From contig NZ_JAFCKJ010000018.1 of the NCBI RefSeq assembly GCF_018130465.1, forward strand, positions 62,001 to 126,000: DNA of 64,000 bases, given 5' to 3'. The position numbers and the translations under genes were made by a program. Numbering within the stretch: position 1 is the first letter of the stretch; each line of letters begins with the position of its first letter. Shown piece after piece: positions 58,981 to 64,000 of this stretch. This DNA is from Bradyrhizobium canariense. GTDB lineage: Bacteria > Pseudomonadota > Alphaproteobacteria > Rhizobiales > Xanthobacteraceae. Under the pieces are notes generated by a model that saw nothing but the letters and a program-made list of their open reading frames with translations, searched no databases and was not told where the DNA came from.

Positions 58981-60978
58981 ATGTCTCCTGATCTTCTCAA
59001 GCTCATCTTCGGCCGGCTCACCATCGAATCGCTGCCGCTGCACGAGCCGATCGTCGTCGGCACCTTCGCGGTGGTGGCGACCGGCGGCCTCGTCATGCTC
59101 GCCGGCCTGACCTATTTCCGTCTCTGGGGTTATCTCTGGAGCGAGTGGTTCACCAGCGTCGACCACAAGCGCATCGGCATCATGTACATGATCCTCGGCA
59201 TCGTGATGCTGCTGCGCGGCTTCGCCGACGCGCTGATGATGCGGTTGCAGCAGGCACTCGCCTTCGGCGGCTCGGAGGGCTATCTCAACTCCCATCACTA
59301 CGACCAGGTCTTCACCGCCCACGGCGTGATCATGATCTTCTTCGTGGCGATGCCGCTGGTCACCGGCCTGATGAACTTCGTGGTGCCGCTCCAGATCGGT
59401 GCGCGCGACGTGTCGTTCCCGTTCCTGAACAATTTCAGCTTCTGGATGACGGTCGGCGGCGCGGTGCTGGTGATGGCTTCGCTGTTCATCGGCGAATTCG
59501 CCCGCACCGGCTGGCTCGCTTATCCGCCGCTGTCGAACATCGGCTACAGTCCGGATGTCGGCGTCGACTATTACATATGGGGACTACAGGTCGCGGGCGT
59601 CGGAACGACACTGTCCGGCATCAACCTGATCTGCACCATCGTCAAGCTGCGGTGCCCCGGCATGACCATGATGCGGATGCCGGTGTTCACCTGGACCGCG
59701 CTCTGCACCAACGTGCTGATCGTCGCTTCCTTCCCGGTTCTGACCGTCGTGCTCGCGCTGCTCTCGCTCGACCGCTACGTCGGCACCAACTTCTTCACGA
59801 ACGATTTCGGCGGCAGCCCGATGATGTACGTGAACCTGATCTGGATCTGGGGTCATCCCGAGGTCTACATCCTGGTTCTCCCCGCCTTCGGCATCTTCTC
59901 GGAAGTGACCTCGACCTTCTCGGGCAAGCGGCTGTTCGGCTACACCTCGATGGTCTACGCCACGGTGGTCATCACCATCCTGTCGTACCTGGTCTGGCTG
60001 CACCACTTCTTCACGATGGGGTCGGGCGCCAGCGTCAACTCGTTCTTCGGCATCACCACGATGATCATCTCGATCCCGACGGGCGCGAAGATGTTCAACT
60101 GGCTGTTCACGATGTATCGCGGCCGCATCCGCTTCGAGCTGCCGATGATGTGGACGATCGCGTTCATGCTGACCTTCGTGCTCGGCGGCATGACCGGCGT
60201 GCTGCTCGCGGTGCCGCCGGCCGACTTCGTCCTGCACAACAGCCTGTTCCTGATCGCGCACTTCCACAACGTGATCATCGGCGGCGTCGTGTTCGGCGCG
60301 TTCGCCGGTATCGGCTACTGGTTCCCGAAGGCGTTCGGCTTCAAGCTCGACCCGTTCTGGGGCAAGCTGTCGTTCTGGTTCTGGGTCACCGGCTTCTACC
60401 TCGCCTTCATGCCGCTCTATGTGCTCGGCCTGATGGGCGTGACCCGCCGGCTCCGTGTGTTCGACGACCCGAGCCTGCAGATCTGGTTCATCGTCGCCGG
60501 CATTGGCGCCTTCCTGGTCTTCCTCGGCATCCTCTCGATGTTGATGCAGTTCGCCGTCAGCTTCCTCAGGCGCGAGCAGCTCAAGGACGTCACCGGCGAT
60601 CCCTGGGACGCGCGCACGCTGGAATGGGCGACCTCCTCGCCGCCGCCGGACTACAACTTCGCCTTCACCCCCGTCGTTCACGACAATGACGCGTGGTGGG
60701 ACATGAAGAAGCGCGGCTATCAGCGCCCGCTCACCGGGTTCAAGCCGATCCACATGCCCAGCAGCACCGGCACCGGCATCATCCTCGCCGGCTTTGCCAC
60801 CGCGATGGGGTTCGGCCTGATCTGGTACATCTGGTGGCTTGCGGCCGCGAGCTTCATCGCGATGCTCGCCGTCGGCATCGGTCACACCTTCAACTATCAC
60901 CGCGATTTCGACATTCCGGCCGACGACGTCATCCGGGCCGAAGACGCGCGCACCAAACTGCTCGCCGGAGCCAAGTAA
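58981..60978 (+). CDS. cyoB: Cytochrome bo-type ubiquinol oxidase subunit I
   Basis: 665 residues, the normal size of CyoB with its extra helices. The heme b and CuB ligands are visible in [35 protein letters not shown] (His-Tyr crosslink pair), [12 protein letters not shown] (paired histidines) and [12 protein letters not shown] (both heme histidines). It oxidises ubiquinol and reduces O2 to water while pumping protons in the inner membrane. It starts 11 bases after cyoA and abuts cyoC. A cyoE-type heme O synthase gene is not in this operon. Confidence 0.97.
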   Translation: MSPDLLKLIFGRLTIESLPLHEPIVVGTFAVVATGGLVMLAGLTYFRLWGYLWSEWFTSVDHKRIGIMYMILGIVMLLRGFADALMMRLQQALAFGGSEGYLNSHHYDQVFTAHGVIMIFFVAMPLVTGLMNFVVPLQIGARDVSFPFLNNFSFWMTVGGAVLVMASLFIGEFARTGWLAYPPLSNIGYSPDVGVDYYIWGLQVAGVGTTLSGINLICTIVKLRCPGMTMMRMPVFTWTALCTNVLIVASFPVLTVVLALLSLDRYVGTNFFTNDFGGSPMMYVNLIWIWGHPEVYILVLPAFGIFSEVTSTFSGKRLFGYTSMVYATVVITILSYLVWLHHFFTMGSGASVNSFFGITTMIISIPTGAKMFNWLFTMYRGRIRFELPMMWTIAFMLTFVLGGMTGVLLAVPPADFVLHNSLFLIAHFHNVIIGGVVFGAFAGIGYWFPKAFGFKLDPFWGKLSFWFWVTGFYLAFMPLYVLGLMGVTRRLRVFDDPSLQIWFIVAGIGAFLVFLGILSMLMQFAVSFLRREQLKDVTGDPWDARTLEWATSSPPPDYNFAFTPVVHDNDAWWDMKKRGYQRPLTGFKPIHMPSSTGTGIILAGFATAMGFGLIWYIWWLAAASFIAMLAVGIGHTFNYHRDFDIPADDVIRAEDARTKLLAGAK

Positions 60979-61608
60979 ATGACTGTCGCTGTCAATCCCA
61001 CGCAAACCGGCGAGCCGGTCTTCTACCTCGCCGACGAACACCCGCATCCGGAAGGCTACAGCACTTCGCTCGGCTTCTGGATCTATCTGATGAGCGACTG
61101 CCTCATCTTCGCGATCCTGTTCGCCACCTTCGGCGTGCTCGGCGGCAACTACGCCGCCGGCCCGGCGCCGAAGGATTTGTTCGAGCTGCCGCTGGTCGCG
61201 GTGAACACCTCGATGCTGCTGCTGTCGTCGATCACCTACGGCTTCGCCATGTTGACGATGCAGCAGAACAAGATCGGCCAGACCCAGATGTGGCTGGCGA
61301 TCACCGGCCTGTTCGGCGCCGCCTTCATCGGCATCGAGCTGTCCGAGTTCGCCCACATGATCCATGAGGGCGCGACGCCGCAGCGCAGCGCCTTCCTGTC
61401 CGCCTTCTTCACCCTGGTCGGCACCCACGGCCTGCACGTCAGCTGCGGCCTGATCTGGCTGGTGACCCTGATGGTGCAGGTCTGGAAGTTCGGCCTGATC
61501 GAGGCCAACCGCCGCCGCCTGATGTGCCTGTCGATGTTCTGGCACTTCCTCGACGTGGTCTGGATCGGTGTCTTCACCTTCGTCTATCTCCTGGGAGTTC
61601 TGCGATGA
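60979..61608 (+). CDS. cyoC: Cytochrome bo-type ubiquinol oxidase subunit III
   Basis: 209 residues with five membrane helices, as expected for CyoC. Family stretches are [20 protein letters not shown] (about residues 33-52), [12 protein letters not shown]-like [20 protein letters not shown], and [20 protein letters not shown]. The ATG directly follows the cyoB stop. It stabilises the oxidase core; it overlaps cyoD by four bases, supporting coupled translation. Confidence 0.95.
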   Translation: MTVAVNPTQTGEPVFYLADEHPHPEGYSTSLGFWIYLMSDCLIFAILFATFGVLGGNYAAGPAPKDLFELPLVAVNTSMLLLSSITYGFAMLTMQQNKIGQTQMWLAITGLFGAAFIGIELSEFAHMIHEGATPQRSAFLSAFFTLVGTHGLHVSCGLIWLVTLMVQVWKFGLIEANRRRLMCLSMFWHFLDVVWIGVFTFVYLLGVLR

Positions 61609-61985
61609 ACACCGATACTCACGCCGCCCACGCGGACGATCATCACCACGGCGATAGCCACGCTCACGGCTCGTTCTCGACCTACATGCTCGGCTTCGTG
61701 CTCTCGGTCGTGCTCACCGCGATCCCGTTCTGGCTGGTGATGAGCGGCGCGCTTCCGAGCAAGCAGATCACCGCGCTCGTCATCATGGCCTTCGCGGTCG
61801 TGCAGATCGTCGTGCACATGATCTACTTCCTGCACATGAACACGACGTCCGAGAACGGCTGGAGCATGATGGCGCTGATCTTCACCATCGTCATGGTGGT
61901 GATCGCGCTGTCCGGTTCGCTGTGGGTGATGAACCACCTCAACAGCAACATGATGCCGATCCACCAGATGACCGGGATGAAGTGA
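61605..61985 (+). CDS. cyoD: Cytochrome bo-type ubiquinol oxidase subunit IV
   Basis: 126 residues. A histidine-rich N-terminus ([17 protein letters not shown], about 6-22) precedes three membrane helices: [40 protein letters not shown] and [20 protein letters not shown]. The pattern is that of CyoD, which helps assemble CuB in subunit I. The metal-binding tract at the N-terminus may assist copper handling. It overlaps cyoC (ATGA) and the SURF1 gene (GTGA). Confidence 0.94.
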   Translation: MNTDTHAAHADDHHHGDSHAHGSFSTYMLGFVLSVVLTAIPFWLVMSGALPSKQITALVIMAFAVVQIVVHMIYFLHMNTTSENGWSMMALIFTIVMVVIALSGSLWVMNHLNSNMMPIHQMTGMK

Positions 61986-62842
61986 CCGAAACCCGGACCG
62001 CGACGAGCAAGGCAATCGGGGCGCGCGGCGACGCTGCGCGTCCGTCCTTGTGGCTCACGGTCCTCTCGCTCACGGCCTTCGTGCTCCTGATCGCGCTCGG
62101 CATCTGGCAGATCGAGCGCCGCGCCTGGAAGCTGGCGCTGATCGACCGCGTCGAGCAGCGCGTTCACGCCCCGGCCCAGCCGATCCCCTCGTCCGCTTCT
62201 TGGCCTGCGGTGTCCGCCGCAGCCGACGAATACAGGCATGTCCGCGTCACCGGACGCTTCCTGCATGACCGCGAGACGCTGGTTCAGGCCGTCACCGAGC
62301 TAGGCCCCGGCTATTGGGTGATGACGCCACTCAAGCGCGACGACGGCACGCTGGTCCTGGTCGACCGCGGCTTCGTGCCGTCCGAGCGGCGCGACGCATC
62401 GACGCGCCGGGACGGCAATCCGCAAGGCCAGGTCGAGATCACCGGCCTCTTGCGCGTGACGGAGCCAAAAGGCGGATTCCTCAGGAACAACGTGCCCCAG
62501 CACAATCGCTGGTATTCGCGGGATGTCGCCGCGATTGCAGCGGCACGCGGCCTCGACCACGTCGCGCCGTTCTTCGTCGATGCCGACGCCGGATCACAAT
62601 CCGGCAGCGGTCCAACCGGCGGATTGACCGTGATCAGCTTTCCCAATAACCACCTGATCTATGCGCTGACGTGGTTTGCCCTGGCTTTCATGCTGGCCGG
62701 CGGGCTTTTCGTCACATTCGGCGGCGGGCTGTTCCGCCGCAAGAAGCCCTGGAGCGGCTTCGTCCACGAACCGGCCGGCGGCTCCGATGCTGCCGCCCGC
62801 AGGACGGGATCAGATGCTGGAACGATCGTCGAGCCCACCTGA
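61982..62842 (+). CDS. SURF1-family oxidase assembly protein
   Basis: 286 residues from a GTG at 61982 that overlaps the cyoD stop. Two membrane helices bracket a periplasmic domain: VLSLTAFVLLIALGIWQIER (about residues 24-43) and NNHLIYALTWFALAFMLAGG (about 222-241). The family signatures are LGIWQIERRAWKLALIDRVE and GYWVMTPLKRDDGTLVLVDR. SURF1 proteins help insert heme into terminal oxidases, here most likely the bo-type enzyme encoded just upstream. It overlaps the start of the kinase gene by 29 bases. Confidence 0.93.
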   Translation: MTETRTATSKAIGARGDAARPSLWLTVLSLTAFVLLIALGIWQIERRAWKLALIDRVEQRVHAPAQPIPSSASWPAVSAAADEYRHVRVTGRFLHDRETLVQAVTELGPGYWVMTPLKRDDGTLVLVDRGFVPSERRDASTRRDGNPQGQVEITGLLRVTEPKGGFLRNNVPQHNRWYSRDVAAIAAARGLDHVAPFFVDADAGSQSGSGPTGGLTVISFPNNHLIYALTWFALAFMLAGGLFVTFGGGLFRRKKPWSGFVHEPAGGSDAAARRTGSDAGTIVEPT

Positions 62843-64000
62843 CGACGGAAGAACGCATGGCGCCGTCACGCTGCAATCGCAGGCGGACGCGCGCAGCGAG
62901 CTGATCGGCGCTGCGCCAACCGACGACGAGACCAACCGCAAGAACATGGCGCTGCTGATCCAGCTGCGCTGGATTGCAGTGGTCGGCCAGATCGTGACGA
63001 TCGGCGGCGTGCACGCCTGGCTCGGCATTCCCCTGCCCCTCACCCGCATGGGCGCGGTGATCGGCGCACTGGTCTTTCTCAACGTCTCCAGCCTCGTCTG
63101 GGTGCGCCATCGCGCCGCGATCACCAACAACGAGCTGCTGGTCGCCCTGATGCTGGACGTCGCCGCGCTGACCGCGCAGCTCTATCTCAGCGGCGGCGCC
63201 ACCAATCCCTTCACCTCGCTATTCCTGCTCCAGGTGACGTTGGGCGCGGTGCTGCTCGATGGCCGCTCGACCTGGTCGCTGGTCGCGTTGACCTGCGCGA
63301 GCTTCGTCTGGCTGACGGTCGCCTATCGGCCGCTCGATCTGCCGCCGAATCCGATCAGCGAGACCTACAGCCTCACGGTCACGGGCATGCTGCTGGGCTT
63401 CGTGCTCAACGCCGTGCTGCTGGTGGTGTTCGTGACCCGCATCAACAGGAATTTGCGTGAGCGCGACGCGCATCTGGCGGCGCTGCGCCAGCATGCGGCC
63501 GAGCAGGATCACATCGTGCGCATGGGCCTGCTCGCCTCCGGCGCGGCTCACGAGCTCGGCACGCCGCTCGCCTCGCTCTCGGTCATCCTCGGCGACTGGC
63601 GCCGCATGCCCGACCTCGCCGCCGATCAGGAGCTGGCCGAGGATCTGGCTGAGATGGAGACCTCGCTGCAGCGCTGCAAGTCGATCGTGACAGGCATCCT
63701 GGTGTCGGCGGGCGAAGCCCGCGGCGAAGGGTCGTCGCCGACGACGGTGACGGCTTTCGTCACCGCGCTGGTGGAAGAATGGCGCGACGCGCGCTCGGCG
63801 CGCACGCTGTATTTCGTCAACACCTTCGGCGAGGACATCGCGATCGTCTCGGACGTGGCGCTGAAGCAGGTGATCTTCAATGTGCTCGACAACGCCTACG
63901 AGGTCTCGCGCGACTGGGTCGAGCTCGTTGCCGAGCGCGAGGGCGATAATCTCGTGCTGTCGATCAGCGATCGCGGTCCCGGCTTTGCGCCGGAAATGCT
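62814..64000 (+). CDS. regS: RegB/PrrB/ActS-type redox-sensing histidine kinase (runs off right edge)
   Basis: 396 residues are present and the gene continues past 64000. About six N-terminal membrane helices include the quinone-site motif GGATNPF (residues 127-133), as in RegB. The phosphoacceptor is His246 in LLASGAAHELGTPLASLSV. A cysteine, Cys288, in LQRCKSIVTGIL matches the redox-active cysteine of RegB. The ATPase region follows with IFNVLDNAYEVSRDWV and DRGPGFAP. RegB-type kinases report quinone/oxygen status to RegA/RegR regulators. The start overlaps the SURF1 gene by 29 bases, so the kinase is made with the cyo oxidase. The partner regulator is probably beyond the window. The RegS name is inferred from Bradyrhizobium usage. 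Confidence 0.9.
   Translation, partial: MLERSSSPPDDGRTHGAVTLQSQADARSELIGAAPTDDETNRKNMALLIQLRWIAVVGQIVTIGGVHAWLGIPLPLTRMGAVIGALVFLNVSSLVWVRHRAAITNNELLVALMLDVAALTAQLYLSGGATNPFTSLFLLQVTLGAVLLDGRSTWSLVALTCASFVWLTVAYRPLDLPPNPISETYSLTVTGMLLGFVLNAVLLVVFVTRINRNLRERDAHLAALRQHAAEQDHIVRMGLLASGAAHELGTPLASLSVILGDWRRMPDLAADQELAEDLAEMETSLQRCKSIVTGILVSAGEARGEGSSPTTVTAFVTALVEEWRDARSARTLYFVNTFGEDIAIVSDVALKQVIFNVLDNAYEVSRDWVELVAEREGDNLVLSISDRGPGFAPEM

Noticed and set aside
59584-61545. A 653-codon open frame on the minus strand
   Set aside because: It is antisense to cyoB and cyoC, and its translation is an abnormal His/Asp/Arg-rich string.

Overview
The window looks like chromosomal DNA of a soil alphaproteobacterium, most probably Bradyrhizobium or a close relative. 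This rests on very high GC in coding DNA, long antisense shadow frames, many acyl-CoA and aromatic-acid genes, several chemoreceptors, a CyoABCD quinol oxidase followed by SURF1 and a RegB/ActS-type kinase, and several families of dispersed palindromic repeats. The species call is inference. I see no phage, integrase, transposase, plasmid or CRISPR signature.

Layout. 1-11 kb: the N-terminal part of a chemoreceptor (runs off the left edge), a CNNM/CBS transporter, a PilZ protein, a membrane-anchored FMN glutamate-synthase-like protein, ferredoxin-NADP reductase, a small ATP-grasp ligase, a dicarboxylate/amino-acid symporter paired with an orphan binding protein, and an MDR reductase. 11-12.4 kb: two small secreted proteins, one with three perfectly spaced four-cysteine repeats. 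12.4-17.7 kb: an aromatic-acid island (CoA ligase, FAD hydroxylase, maleylpyruvate isomerase, MarR regulator, gentisate dioxygenase) whose two outward transcription units share a 25-nt operator/promoter element. 17.9-23.2 kb: a NitT/TauT-type ABC transporter, an FAD oxidoreductase and a divergent LysR regulator.

23.2-35.4 kb: a chemoreceptor with a TRAP-type binding protein, crotonase, ketopantoate-reductase-like, hydrolase, acyl-CoA dehydrogenase and amidohydrolase genes, tRNA-Arg(CCT), and an operon of acyl-CoA synthetase, RraA-type aldolase, cupin and Bug-type binding protein. 35.6-39.8 kb: small exported proteins, a second ketopantoate reductase-like gene, a frameshifted YidB-like gene, a GlsB/YeaQ membrane protein and an SDR. 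40-48.5 kb: acyl-CoA dehydrogenases, crotonases, an ADP-forming-type acyl-CoA synthetase, a VOC protein and a branched-chain-type binding protein. A similar palindrome lies upstream of two of these units.

48.8-57.6 kb: a degenerate nuclease-fold protein, an M48 lipoprotein protease, a soluble chemoreceptor with three tandem PAS domains, orphan TadE/TadG genes, a LysR regulator and an MFS transporter. 57.8-64 kb: cyoABCD, a SURF1 gene and a redox-sensor kinase in one tightly packed operon, behind a perfect 23-nt palindrome; the kinase runs off the right edge.

The most promising system is the 12.4-17.7 kb island. It reads as a CoA-thioester route from a hydroxybenzoate such as salicylate to gentisate and then ring cleavage, with a MarR regulator and a precise candidate operator. 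The second is the coupling of a terminal quinol oxidase to a RegB-type kinase in one operon. All functions are read from motifs and context; no database search was possible.
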